Below, piece after piece: positions 10,550-18,705 of a DNA stretch of 43,927 bases. Source of the stretch: DATAFT01 sp035544635 (lineage in GTDB: Bacteria; Acidobacteriota; Thermoanaerobaculia; Multivoradales; Multivoraceae); assembly GCA_035544635.1 (NCBI GenBank), contig DATKDQ010000066.1, forward strand, positions 1-43,927, read 5' to 3'. The notes below the pieces were generated by a model. It saw only the letters and a program-made list of their open reading frames with translations. It was not told the origin of the DNA and searched no databases. The first letter of the stretch is position 1. Each line of letters begins with the position of its first letter. The position numbers and the translations under genes were made by a program.

Positions 10550-10565
10550 CGGCACGGGTCTTGCC
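10550..10565 (+). promoter_or_regulatory. Candidate sigma-54 promoter upstream of the wza-like gene
   Basis: CGGCACG (10550-10556), GGTC, TTGCC (10561-10565). GG and GC are exactly 10 nt apart, and only the first base of the -24 element differs from TGGCACG. The site lies in the 155-nt gap before the ATG at 10615; initiation about 12 nt downstream would give a leader of roughly 40 nt. Confidence 0.7.
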
Positions 10566-10614
10566 TTTGGAGCCCTCGGTGCCGGTCACAGAGCTGGCTT
10601 CAGGAAGGAGAACG

Positions 10615-11208
10615 ATGCGCCGCTCAACAGTCGCTCTGCTGCTCGCCGCTCTGTTCGCCACCGGGGCGCCTCCCGCCGCCGCGCAGAGCGACGCACCTTT
10701 GCCTGGGCGCAGCCGCACCGACGTCTCGGATGGCTACAAGGTCGGCCCCGAAGACGTCATCGAGGTGTTCGTGTGGAAGGAGCCCGAGATCTCCACCACG
10801 GTCACTGTGCGCCCGGACGGGATGATCACGCTCCCGCTGGTGGGAGATCTGCACGCGGCGGGATCGACGCCCGCACGCCTCGGCGAGGAGATCGCCGATC
10901 GGCTCAAGCAGTACATGGACCGCCCGCTGGTCACGGTCGTCGTCAAGGAGATCAACAGCCCGAAGATCTCGGTCCTGGGCGAGGTCCGTCGCCCGGGCCG
11001 CTATCTGCTGCTGCAGACGACGTCCCTGCTCGACGCCATCGCGATGGGCGGCGGCTTCACCGAGTTCGCTTCGCGTAACTACGTGGTGGTGCTGCGCAAG
11101 ACGTCCGCCGGCCAACAGCGCTACCGGCTCAACGTCAAGCAGATGGTGAACCGCAACGACTCGCAGCCGTTTCACCTCACTCCTCATGACGTGGTGTATG
11201 TCTACTGA
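10615..11208 (+). CDS. Polysaccharide export protein (Wza/GumB-like, SLBB domain)
   Basis: This protein is the periplasmic and outer-membrane component of a capsule or EPS translocon. The 197-residue product has a signal peptide (RRSTVALLLAALFATGAPPAAAQ), a poly-export domain (YKVGPEDVIEVFVWKEPEIS, then VTVRPDGMITLPLVGDL) and an SLBB fold (ISVLGEVRRPGRYLL, then LLDAIAMGGGFTEFA). It is short compared with E. coli Wza (about 380), having one SLBB domain and no obvious lipobox, so it is closer to GumB/EpsA types. The ATG at 10615 has a strong Shine-Dalgarno (AGGAAGGAG) and excludes the longer open frame upstream. Its 3' end overlaps the next gene by 11 nt. Confidence 0.94.
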   Translation: MRRSTVALLLAALFATGAPPAAAQSDAPLPGRSRTDVSDGYKVGPEDVIEVFVWKEPEISTTVTVRPDGMITLPLVGDLHAAGSTPARLGEEIADRLKQYMDRPLVTVVVKEINSPKISVLGEVRRPGRYLLLQTTSLLDAIAMGGGFTEFASRNYVVVLRKTSAGQQRYRLNVKQMVNRNDSQPFHLTPHDVVYVY

Positions 11209-12724
11209 TCGGTTCGGCGCGCGCCGGCTTGCGGCCGCGTTGGTCGCGCTCGCCATCACGCCGGCCCTCGCCGCGCAGGAGCCGGTCGAGCCCATACCAG
11301 ACGACGGCCTCGGTCGCGTCCCGGGCTCCGAGCCCACGGAGCCTCCGGATCCTCTCGAAGGTGGGGGGCGCACGGCGGGGCGCGAACCGCTCGACGAGCT
11401 CGATGAGGCCGTCGAGCCGGGCCTCGGGTCGTTCTTCCAGACCTCGTTCGCGGTGGCCGGCGCCCACGACCGGATCTCCGGCACCGAGACGGTGACGATA
11501 GAGGGCGAGCCTCCTCCCGCCGACCCGAACGCGCCGCCCGGTCCGCCCACGATCGAGTCCCGGGACTTCGCAATCGCCGAGACCGGGTGGGTGGTGCGGC
11601 CCTCGTTCCTGTTCGTGCATCGGCCCTCGGCGCGCGGCAGCGTCGTGGTGGCCTACGAGCCGGAGCTCGAGCAGCTCGATCGCGGCGACCGCCCCGATCG
11701 CGTCAGCCATTCGGCCGGCGTGGTGGCCGAGCGCCGGACCTCGCGCCGCACCGACCTCACCGCGGGAGCCTCGTATCTCGACAGCTTCGATCCCAGCCGG
11801 CACCTGGGCGGCGACAGCTTCGTGCTCATCCCCGGCCGGTTCGAGCAGCAGCGCCTCTACGGCGGGCTTTCGCACCGCTGGCGGCGCGCCACGCGTCTGC
11901 ACCTCTATACCGGGTACTCGTCGGCGAAGAGCGATCTCGACCCCGACGGCATCCCGCTCGACGTCTCGGATCTCTCGGGAACGCTCGCGCTGGAGCAGGG
12001 AATAGGCCGCAGGTCGAACGTCATTCTGAGCTACACCTACACCGATACCGAGCTCGAGTCGGTCGGGGCCGACGTCCCCGCGCCGACCCGGTTCTCCGGC
12101 CCGGTCGAGGCCCTCCGCGTCGGCTTTGCCCACCGCGCCAGCCGGCGCGTCTCGTTCCACCTCGCGACCGGCGTGTTGCGCGACGAGGACGAGGAGACCG
12201 GCGCGCAGGGCACCTCCTGGATCGGGTCCGGCGAGCTGGCGCGCGAAAGCGAGGTGCTCGAGCTGCGCCTGCGCTACGACCGCTCGCTGTTCGCCCTCGG
12301 CCGCGGCGATGTGGCGGTCTCGACCGGTCTCGGCGCCCCGGTGCTCCCCGGCACCGTGCTGGGCGACACCGTGGCCGACACCATCTCGTTCCACCTCCGG
12401 CTCGAACCGCCGGGGCGCCTGCGCTGGGAGCAGTCGATATGGCTCGCCCGGCGCACGCTGATCGAGAGCGACGACGTCGACACCTTGATGACGTCGTCTC
12501 TGGTAGAGGTGCTGCTCACCGGCGGGAACGCCGCGCGGGTCGGACTCTTCGCTCGCCTCGATTACTCGGAGCGCGACGACAGCGATCTCTTCGGCGCCGC
12601 GCTGTCACGGGAGCGGTTCTCGCTGGGACTCAGGGTCGGGCTCTCCGGGCCTCAGACCAAGGCGGCGCAGCGCCTCGCCCTGGATGAGATGAGCAAGGTC
12701 CTGCCCAACGGAGGGAGACTCTAG
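11198..12724 (+). CDS. Predicted outer-membrane beta-barrel protein of the EPS export system
   Basis: A 508-residue protein with a signal peptide (GARRLAAALVALAITPALAAQ), a Pro/Glu-rich linker and then many short alternating hydrophobic/polar strands ending in charged turns (LHLYTGYSSAKSDLD, NVILSYTYTDTELE, VSFHLATGVLRDE), the pattern of a porin-like barrel. Exosortase-type EPS loci commonly carry such a barrel gene between wza and wzc, where it is thought to help the polymer cross the outer membrane; this is inference from context. The ATG at 11198 overlaps the wza stop (ATGTCTACTGA); an ATG at 11186 is also in frame. The TAG stop shares its G with the GTG start of the next gene. Confidence 0.75.
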   Translation: MSTDRFGARRLAAALVALAITPALAAQEPVEPIPDDGLGRVPGSEPTEPPDPLEGGGRTAGREPLDELDEAVEPGLGSFFQTSFAVAGAHDRISGTETVTIEGEPPPADPNAPPGPPTIESRDFAIAETGWVVRPSFLFVHRPSARGSVVVAYEPELEQLDRGDRPDRVSHSAGVVAERRTSRRTDLTAGASYLDSFDPSRHLGGDSFVLIPGRFEQQRLYGGLSHRWRRATRLHLYTGYSSAKSDLDPDGIPLDVSDLSGTLALEQGIGRRSNVILSYTYTDTELESVGADVPAPTRFSGPVEALRVGFAHRASRRVSFHLATGVLRDEDEETGAQGTSWIGSGELARESEVLELRLRYDRSLFALGRGDVAVSTGLGAPVLPGTVLGDTVADTISFHLRLEPPGRLRWEQSIWLARRTLIESDDVDTLMTSSLVEVLLTGGNAARVGLFARLDYSERDDSDLFGAALSRERFSLGLRVGLSGPQTKAAQRLALDEMSKVLPNGGRL

Positions 12725-14886
12725 TGGACGCCGCACAGGACGCGTTGATTCCGGGGACATTCGCGGCCGATCCCGGTCAGTCGATGACGGCCCGCCGCGC
12801 GATCACCATGCTGCACCGGCGGCGCTGGTGGCTGCTGTTCCCCGCCGTCCTCGTCACGCTCTGCTTCGCGGCCGCCGCGTACTGGATGCCGCCGCGCTAC
12901 CGCTCCACCGTGCTGCTCGTTTCGGGACCCGTGGTCACGCGTGACCTCGAGGAGACGACGCCGCTCGACGTGCAGCGGCAGCTGATCGGAATCAGCGAGG
13001 TGTTGCAACGCCGCTCGGTCCTCGCGCAGGTCATCCGCGAGTTCCAGCTCTATCCGCCCGCCTCGGGCGAGGTGCGAGAGGCGGATTTTGGGTCCATGGA
13101 GTCGCGGATCAAGGTGCGGGTCGTGGGCAACAAGACGTTCTCGCTCTCGTTCGAGGACGAGGACCGCAGACGGGCCGCCGCCGTGGCCTCGCGGCTCGCG
13201 AGCATGGTGATCGAGGACGGCGCCGCCGAGCGCTTCCGGCGTGCGGAGGCGACCACCGCCTTCGTCGAGACCCAGGTCGAGCAGCTCCGCGCCAAGCTCT
13301 CCGAGCAGGAGCGGGAGATCGAGCAGTACAAGCAGCGCTGGCTGCGCGAGCTGCCCGAGTACCGGGCGTCGAACCTGGCGCTGTTCGATACCGGACAGGA
13401 CCAGCTCGAGCACGTCGATACCCTGATCGCCGAGCAGGAGGCCAGGCGGGCGGCGATCGTACGCGAGCTGCGCGAGCTCGAGCAGCAGGGGGTGCGCGCC
13501 AAGCCAGCCGACTCGCGGCTCGAAGAGCTGCGGGTGCTGCTGACCCAGCTCCGCAAGCGCTACACCGACGAGCATCCCGAGGTCGCGCGGGTGCGCGACG
13601 AGATCGAGACGCTGGAGAGCTCCCCGGCCGGCGCCGTGCACGCCCCCAGCCTCGGGTCGCCGCTTCAGCTCCGCTACGTGCAGCTCACCGCCGAGGCGGA
13701 CTCGATCGAGGCGCGGCTCCGGAGCGCGCGGGCTAGTCGACGCCACGTGCTCGGCCAGATGGAGCGCGCGCGCCAACAGTCCGACGCCGCGCCGCGCCAC
13801 GAGATGACGCTTCAGGTGATGCAGCGCGAGTACGACGGCAACCGCGCGCAGTACGACACGCTGGTGAAGCGGCTCCAGGAGTCGAGCCTCGCGCTGCGCC
13901 TCGAGAAGGCCGACGACGGAGCGGTGCTGCGCGTGGTGGAGCAGGCCCGCGTCCCGCTCCAGCCCTACGCGCCGCAACGCGTCCGCATCCTGCTCGTGGG
14001 CCTGGCCGCGGGCCTCGGCCTCGGGGTGGTGGCAGTGTTCCTGGCCGAGCAGGTCGACACCACCCTTCAGGACGTCGACGACGTGCAGCGCTTCACCGGG
14101 TTGCCGGTCCTCACCTCCATCCCCTCGATCGTGGCGAAGCACCGGCGCAAGGGCGTCGGCGAAACGCAGGACACGGCGGTGATGTCCACCGATCCCTACG
14201 GCCACGTGGCCGAGCAGTACCGGATTCTCGCCACCAAGCTGCGCGCCCGCACGGTGGGACGGCGTCCGGTGGTCATCCTGGTCACCAGCCCGATGGGTGG
14301 CGAGGGGAAGACCACCACTTCGGTGAACTTGGCGCTCGCACTGTCGGAGCGCACCGACGAGTCGGTCATCCTGGTCGACGCCGACCTGCGCAAAGCTGGT
14401 GTCCATCGCTTCCTCGGCCGGCCGCATGGCAGGGGATTGAAGGAGCTGCTGGCTGACCCGGACGTCGATCTCGCCGGCTTCGTGTGCCGCTTCGACAACC
14501 TGCGCCTGATCCAGGCGGGCGGCTCGCCGTCGACCGAGGTCTCCGCCGCGGGCGATCTGTCGTCGCACAACGCGCAGCGCATCTTCGAACGGCTGCGCGA
14601 CCGCTTCGCCTACGTGATCGTCGACGCGCCGCCGCTCCTGGCGATGGCGGAGAGTCACATCCTCCAACACATGGCCGACGTCGTGCTGCTGGTCATCCGC
14701 GCTCGCTTCACGCCGAAGGAGCTGGTGCTGCGGGCGCTGGAGAGCCTGGACGAGGCGCCCAACCTGAACCTGATCCTGAACGACACCGAAACCGCGACCA
14801 CCGCGTACGGCTACGTCTACAAGTACTACGAGAGCCACTACAACCCGACGAGCACGAAAGCCAATGATTCAAGCATGGGCGCTTAA
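12724..14886 (+). CDS. Wzc-like chain-length determinant / BY-family tyrosine autokinase
   Basis: This 720-residue inner-membrane co-polymerase and tyrosine kinase controls polymer length and export. Order: Wzz domain with a first membrane segment (about residues 34-54), a long periplasmic coiled coil (about 165-390, with KLSEQEREIEQYKQRW), a second membrane segment (about 420-442), then a cytosolic kinase. The kinase has Walker A SPMGGEGKTTTSVNLA (about 522), Walker A' ILVDADLRK (about 548) and Walker B YVIVDAPP (about 629). The tail YGYVYKYYESHY has six tyrosines, the expected autophosphorylation cluster. Both halves are in one polypeptide, as in Proteobacterial Wzc, not split as in Gram-positive CpsC/CpsD. 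The GTG start overlaps the previous stop (TAGTG), and the 3' end overlaps the next gene by 23 nt. Confidence 0.95.
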   Translation: MDAAQDALIPGTFAADPGQSMTARRAITMLHRRRWWLLFPAVLVTLCFAAAAYWMPPRYRSTVLLVSGPVVTRDLEETTPLDVQRQLIGISEVLQRRSVLAQVIREFQLYPPASGEVREADFGSMESRIKVRVVGNKTFSLSFEDEDRRRAAAVASRLASMVIEDGAAERFRRAEATTAFVETQVEQLRAKLSEQEREIEQYKQRWLRELPEYRASNLALFDTGQDQLEHVDTLIAEQEARRAAIVRELRELEQQGVRAKPADSRLEELRVLLTQLRKRYTDEHPEVARVRDEIETLESSPAGAVHAPSLGSPLQLRYVQLTAEADSIEARLRSARASRRHVLGQMERARQQSDAAPRHEMTLQVMQREYDGNRAQYDTLVKRLQESSLALRLEKADDGAVLRVVEQARVPLQPYAPQRVRILLVGLAAGLGLGVVAVFLAEQVDTTLQDVDDVQRFTGLPVLTSIPSIVAKHRRKGVGETQDTAVMSTDPYGHVAEQYRILATKLRARTVGRRPVVILVTSPMGGEGKTTTSVNLALALSERTDESVILVDADLRKAGVHRFLGRPHGRGLKELLADPDVDLAGFVCRFDNLRLIQAGGSPSTEVSAAGDLSSHNAQRIFERLRDRFAYVIVDAPPLLAMAESHILQHMADVVLLVIRARFTPKELVLRALESLDEAPNLNLILNDTETATTAYGYVYKYYESHYNPTSTKANDSSMGA

Positions 14887-16198
14887 GACGACCGCCGAGC
14901 GATCGCCTCTACTGGCGGCGGGACTGGTGCCGCCGATCGCGATCCTGATTCTCGTGCTCTCGACCCGGGGCGAAGCCTCGAACACCGTCCTCAAGGCGGC
15001 CGGCCTCTGCCTGCTGCTCCTCGCCTGCGAGGCGTGCTTCCGCTGGATGGGCCTCTATCGGTTCCTGCTGCGGCGCGACTTCCTGCGCTTCCTCGGGCGG
15101 ACGGCGGCGGCCGTGGGCGGTGCTCTGGGTCTCGTCTGGATGGCCTACCTGATCTTCCCCGATCTATCGCCCGGCTATAGCTCGGTGATCGTCGTGGGAT
15201 CCTGCTCGGTCGCGCTGATGGCCGGGGCCCGGTCGCTCGCGCCCGCGCTGCTCCGGCTGCGGCGCGACGAGCGCCTGCTCATCGTGGGCCGTGAGGAGCT
15301 GGTGACCGCCCTCTGCCGCGACGTGCTCGATCACATCGGCGCCCACGAGGAGCCGCGGCGGGATTCGTCGGCGACGACGGTCGATCCGGTGCTGCTCAAG
15401 GAGATCATCCTCCGCGAGCGGATCTCGCAGATCATCGTCGCCGAGCCCGGCCTCGAGAGCCGCCAGGAGATCGCATCGGCGCTGCTCGAGTGCCGCCTGA
15501 TGGGGGTCGAGGTGGTCGACGCCGTCGACCTCTACCAGCGGGTGCACGGCAAGATCTGGCTCGATGCGCTCGCCCCGGGACGGCTGGTCTTCTCCGAGGG
15601 CTTTCGCCTCACTCCTTCGTACCTGCTGTGGAAGCGCGTGGTCGACGTGACGTTCGCGCTGGCGCTGCTAGCACTGGCGGCGCCGATCCTGCTGCTCGTC
15701 GCGCTCGCCATTCGGCTCGAGAGCCCCGGGCCCGTCCTGTTCCGCCAAGAGAGGGTGGGACAGCACGGTCGCGCCTTCACCCTCTACAAGTTCCGCTCGA
15801 TGGTCGAGGACGCCGAGAGCCGCGGGGCTGCCTGGGCGCAGCGGAACGACGCCCGGGTCACCCGCATCGGGAAGCACCTGCGCCGATTCCACGTCGACGA
15901 GCTGCCGCAGGCGTGGAACGTGCTGCGCGGCGATCTGAGCTTCGTCGGCCCCCGCCCCGAGCGGCCGTGCTTCGTCGAGCTGCTGCGCGAGCAGATCCCG
16001 TTCTACGAGCTGCGCCACTACGTCAAGCCCGGCATCACCGGCTGGGCACAGGTCTGCTATCCGTACGCGGCATCGGTCGAGGATAGCTACGAGAAGTTGC
16101 AGTACGAGCTCTACTACGCCAAGCACGTCTCCCTGAAGCTCGATCTGGCGATCCTGGCCCGGACCGCCGCCCACGTGCTCTTCGGGCGAGGCCGATAG
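14864..16198 (+). CDS. Polyprenyl-phosphate glycosyl-1-phosphate transferase (initiating EPS sugar transferase)
   Basis: This enzyme starts the repeat unit by moving a sugar phosphate from a UDP-sugar to undecaprenyl phosphate in the inner membrane. The 444-residue protein has four hydrophobic segments in the first 125 residues, a nucleotide-binding-like middle (RLLIVGREELVTALC) and a fifth membrane segment (about 262-285). The bacterial sugar transferase domain follows with LFRQERVGQHGRAFTLYKFRSM, DELPQAWNVLRGDLSFVGPRPE and the terminal KPGITGWAQVCYPY, all hallmark blocks. It resembles the EpsB/WbaP-type long form. The actual sugar cannot be read from sequence. Its ATG lies inside the 3' end of the wzc-like gene, so the two are translationally linked. 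Confidence 0.95.
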   Translation: MIQAWALKTTAERSPLLAAGLVPPIAILILVLSTRGEASNTVLKAAGLCLLLLACEACFRWMGLYRFLLRRDFLRFLGRTAAAVGGALGLVWMAYLIFPDLSPGYSSVIVVGSCSVALMAGARSLAPALLRLRRDERLLIVGREELVTALCRDVLDHIGAHEEPRRDSSATTVDPVLLKEIILRERISQIIVAEPGLESRQEIASALLECRLMGVEVVDAVDLYQRVHGKIWLDALAPGRLVFSEGFRLTPSYLLWKRVVDVTFALALLALAAPILLLVALAIRLESPGPVLFRQERVGQHGRAFTLYKFRSMVEDAESRGAAWAQRNDARVTRIGKHLRRFHVDELPQAWNVLRGDLSFVGPRPERPCFVELLREQIPFYELRHYVKPGITGWAQVCYPYAASVEDSYEKLQYELYYAKHVSLKLDLAILARTAAHVLFGRGR

Positions 16199-16212
16199 GG
16201 AGACCGCGTGAC

Positions 16213-17313
16213 ATGCTGAAGAACCGCACTCACATCGTCGGGATCGGCGGCGGCACCGGCCTGTCGATCCTGCTGGTCGGCCTCAAGCGCCAGCTCGCGC
16301 GCTCGCGCCATGACCCCCGGGCCAGGCCGGCTGATATCTCCGCGATCGTGTCGGTGGCCGACGACGGGGGGTCGAGCGGTCTCCTCAGACAGTCTTTCGA
16401 CATCCCCGCGGTCGGCGACCTGCGCAACTGCATCGTGGCGCTGGCTCAGGGCAACCAGATGTGGAGCCGTCTGTTCCAGCACCGCTTCGAGGGCGACAAC
16501 GGCCTGTCCGGTCATGCCCTGGGCAATCTCATCATGACCGCGCTGGTGCAGCGAGCGGGAGGTCTCACGGCGGCGATCAGCCAGCTCGGCCGCGCGCTGC
16601 GCCTGCGTGGCCGCGTCTTCCCGATGAGTGAGGACCGGGTGGCCCTGCATGCCGAATGCGAGGACGGCGTGGTGGTGCGCGGGGAGTCGCAGATCCCGCT
16701 CGCCGGGCGCCGCATCGCGAAGGTCTGGCTCGAGCCGGCGCGACCGGTGCCGGCGCCAGGCGTGCTCGACGCGCTCGCCTCCGCCGACGCCATCGTGCTC
16801 GGCCCGGGGAGCCTCTACACCAGCATTCTCCCCAACCTGCTGGTCGAGGGTGTGGCCAAGACCATCCGCGAGTCGAAGGGGCTTCGCATCTTCGTGTGCA
16901 ATCTCATGACCCAGCCCGGCGAGACCGCCGGCTTCGATGCGCTCGACCACGTGCGGGTGGTGGAGGGCTATCTCGGCAAGGGCGCGATCGACATCTGCGT
17001 GATCAACGGGCGTTCGGTCCCCGCTCCTGCCGCCACCCTCTACGCCGCAACGGGGGCCGAGGAAGTGCGCTGGTCGAGCGCCGCGCTCGCGCGTGCGGGC
17101 ACGCTGCCGATCGTGGCGGACCTCCTGATGCCGGACCAGTTCCCGAACCGCCATGACTCCGAGCGGCTCGCCGACGTCGTGTTGTGCCTGGCGCGGGGGC
17201 TGCACCGGCGCCGGCGCGGCGAGGTGCTGGAGGTGGCGGCGGCGCCCGCGGCGGCGGAGCCGCCGCTCACGTGGGGGCCGCGCGAGCTCCAGATCCTGGC
17301 CGAGAGTCCCTGA
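16213..17313 (+). CDS. yvcK: YvcK/CofD-like protein (gluconeogenesis factor family)
   Basis: A 366-residue cytosolic protein with the YvcK pattern: GIGGGTGLSILLVGLK at the N-terminus, VADDGGSSGLLR, GDLRNCIVAL, GNLIMTAL and LGPGSLYTSILPNLLV. The family binds UDP-GlcNAc or related nucleotide sugars and, in Bacillus and Mycobacterium, links carbon flow to cell-wall precursor synthesis, partly through GlmS. Here it lies 14 nt after the initiating sugar transferase and 49 nt before a glmS-like remnant, suggesting it balances UDP-amino-sugar supply for the EPS. It is longer than typical YvcK (about 320) by an Ala-rich C-terminal tail. The CofD proper (F420 synthesis) is less likely, given the VADDGGSSG signature and context. 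Confidence 0.88.
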   Translation: MLKNRTHIVGIGGGTGLSILLVGLKRQLARSRHDPRARPADISAIVSVADDGGSSGLLRQSFDIPAVGDLRNCIVALAQGNQMWSRLFQHRFEGDNGLSGHALGNLIMTALVQRAGGLTAAISQLGRALRLRGRVFPMSEDRVALHAECEDGVVVRGESQIPLAGRRIAKVWLEPARPVPAPGVLDALASADAIVLGPGSLYTSILPNLLVEGVAKTIRESKGLRIFVCNLMTQPGETAGFDALDHVRVVEGYLGKGAIDICVINGRSVPAPAATLYAATGAEEVRWSSAALARAGTLPIVADLLMPDQFPNRHDSERLADVVLCLARGLHRRRRGEVLEVAAAPAAAEPPLTWGPRELQILAESP

Positions 17314-17362
17314 AGCGTCGAGAACTAGGACAAAACGCCTCCAACCAGCGAGAGACACTGGC

Positions 17363-17437
17363 ATGTGCGGCATCGTCGGCTACGTCGGTCCTCGGCGCAT
17401 CGCTGCGCGCGCCGCCGAGGCGGGCGGCGATCCATGA
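17363..17437 (+). pseudogene. glmS N-terminal remnant (24 codons), or short coupled leader ORF
   Basis: The 24-codon frame begins MCGIVGYVGPRR, the exact type of N-terminus seen in glutamine-fructose-6-phosphate aminotransferase (GlmS), with the catalytic Cys2. After about 12 codons it departs from GlmS (IAARAAEAGGDP) and stops. Its TGA overlaps the ATG of the following glycosyltransferase (ATGA at 17434). A GlmS gene would normally need about 600 codons, so this is best read as what is left after an internal deletion removed nearly the whole gene. It may still be translated and couple ribosomes into the next gene. A chance AsnB-like start is less likely because VGYVGPR is GlmS-like. Confidence 0.7.
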
Positions 17438-18510
17438 TCGCGATCGAAGCGGCGTTCTGGCTTTCTTTACTGCTGGTCGCCTACGTCTACGCCGGCTACC
17501 CGCTGCTGCTCGCGGTGTGGTCGAGGTGGAGGCCGCGGCCGGTGGAGCGAGGAGGCGCCGAGCCCACGGTCTCGTTGGTGATGGCGGTCCGCAACGAGCG
17601 CGAGCGGTTGGAGCGGAAGCTCGAGAACTGTCTGGCGCTCGACTACCCGCCCGAGAAGCTGCAGATCGTGGTCTCGCTCGACGGCTCGTGCGACGGCACC
17701 GCGGGCGTGGCCGCGCGCTACGCCGCGCGCGGAGTCGAGGTGGTGCGCTCGGAGCGTCATCGCGGGAAGGCTGCCGCCCTCAACAGCGGCGTGGCCGCCG
17801 CGCGCGGAGAGATCGTGCTGTTCTGCGACGCCCGCCAGCGGCTCGACCCGGGCGCGGTCCGCGAGCTGGTCGCCTGCTTCACGGATCCGTCGGTGGGCGC
17901 GGCGAGCGGCGAGCTGGTCCTCCTCGACGACAGCGGCGGGGTGGCGGCCGGCGGCGTCGGCCTCTACTGGCGCTACGAGAAGGTGGTGCGCGCGATGGAG
18001 AGCCGTGTTCACTCGGCGGTGGGTGCGACCGGAGCGCTCTACGCGATCCGCCGCGAGCTCTGGGCTCCGCTTCCCGAGGACACGCTACTCGACGACGTGC
18101 TGGTGCCGATGCGCATCGTGCTCGCGGGGCGCCGTACGGTGTTCGAGCCGGCCGCCCGCGCCTACGACCGCGAGGCGCCGCCCGAGCTCGAGTTCGCGCG
18201 CAAGGTGAGAACGCTGGCCGGCAATTTCCAGCTCCTCGGTCTGCTTCCCGGCCTGCTCTCGCCGCGCTCGAACCCGGTGTTCGTCCAGTTCGTCTCCCAC
18301 AAGCTCGGGCGTCTCGCGGTCCCTCACCTGCTGATCGTGCTCCTGGTCTCGAACCTGTTCCTGCTCGAGGGCGTCTACCTGGTGTTCCTCGCCGGCCAGT
18401 GCGCCTGGTACCTGCTGGCGTCCGCCGGCGCGATCGCCGCGCGCGGCGGCGAGAGACCGGCCGCCGAGGCGCCGGCGCGCATTCTCCAGAGAAGGCAGAG
18501 GCCGACATGA
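17434..18510 (+). CDS. Family 2 glycosyltransferase, membrane-associated, C-terminal helix missing
   Basis: A 358-residue inverting glycosyltransferase with an N-terminal membrane segment (LSLLLVAYVYAGYPLLLAV) and a GT-A domain: PTVSLVMAVRNE, the donor loop VSLDGSCDGT (about 80), FCDARQRLDP (about 130) in place of a classical DXD loop, and the acceptor-side LLDDV (about 217). Membrane segments follow near the C-terminus (about 290-345). The donor sugar is unknown. Related EPS glycosyltransferases of this shape usually end in one more membrane helix and a short Trp-containing tail. Here that part is in a different frame in the next small ORF, joined by an ATGA overlap at 18507. Its own start overlaps the glmS-like remnant. 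Confidence 0.9.
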   Translation: MIAIEAAFWLSLLLVAYVYAGYPLLLAVWSRWRPRPVERGGAEPTVSLVMAVRNERERLERKLENCLALDYPPEKLQIVVSLDGSCDGTAGVAARYAARGVEVVRSERHRGKAAALNSGVAAARGEIVLFCDARQRLDPGAVRELVACFTDPSVGAASGELVLLDDSGGVAAGGVGLYWRYEKVVRAMESRVHSAVGATGALYAIRRELWAPLPEDTLLDDVLVPMRIVLAGRRTVFEPAARAYDREAPPELEFARKVRTLAGNFQLLGLLPGLLSPRSNPVFVQFVSHKLGRLAVPHLLIVLLVSNLFLLEGVYLVFLAGQCAWYLLASAGAIAARGGERPAAEAPARILQRRQRPT

Positions 18511-18704
18511 AACGCCTGCTCCTGATTCCCTACGCGGTCGTGCTCATGAACTGGGCCGCGATCACCGCCCTCTACTGCTTCCTGCGCCGGCGGTCCCCAG
18601 AGAGCCTGTGGAGGGACGGCGGCTGGCCCACCGGGAGGCGGAGGGGCGAGGTAGCTGGTCGCGGCGGCGGCGCGCGCGAGCTCTCCGTCCGCGGCGGTGC
18701 CTGA
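18507..18704 (+). CDS. Small membrane protein, probable split-off C-terminus of the glycosyltransferase
   Basis: 65 codons starting at the ATGA overlap with the preceding glycosyltransferase. The first 27 residues (LLLIPYAVVLMNWAAITALY and a basic turn) make one membrane helix, followed by RSPESLWRD and a Gly/Arg-rich tail. From memory of the family, this order (short helix, Asn in the helix, Trp soon after) is how many EPS family 2 glycosyltransferases end, so I read it as that domain displaced by a frame change. It may work as a separate subunit made by translational coupling, or the split may be a sequencing or real frameshift. The frame continues upstream as an open shadow of the glycosyltransferase, so length alone proves nothing. 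Confidence 0.6.
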   Translation: MKRLLLIPYAVVLMNWAAITALYCFLRRRSPESLWRDGGWPTGRRRGEVAGRGGGARELSVRGGA

Positions 18705-18705
18705 C

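Noticed and set aside
12721..14838. 705-codon open frame on the minus strand opposite the wzc-like gene
   Set aside because: It mirrors a clear Wzc kinase on the plus strand, has His/Arg/Gln-rich low-complexity content and no domain. Long antisense frames are expected in DNA this GC-rich.
17363..17437. A misread start of an AsnB gene by recombination with the two asnB copies
   Set aside because: The residues VGYVGPR fit GlmS, not the AGI(L/V) sequence of the two AsnB copies, and bases after codon 4 differ from both.
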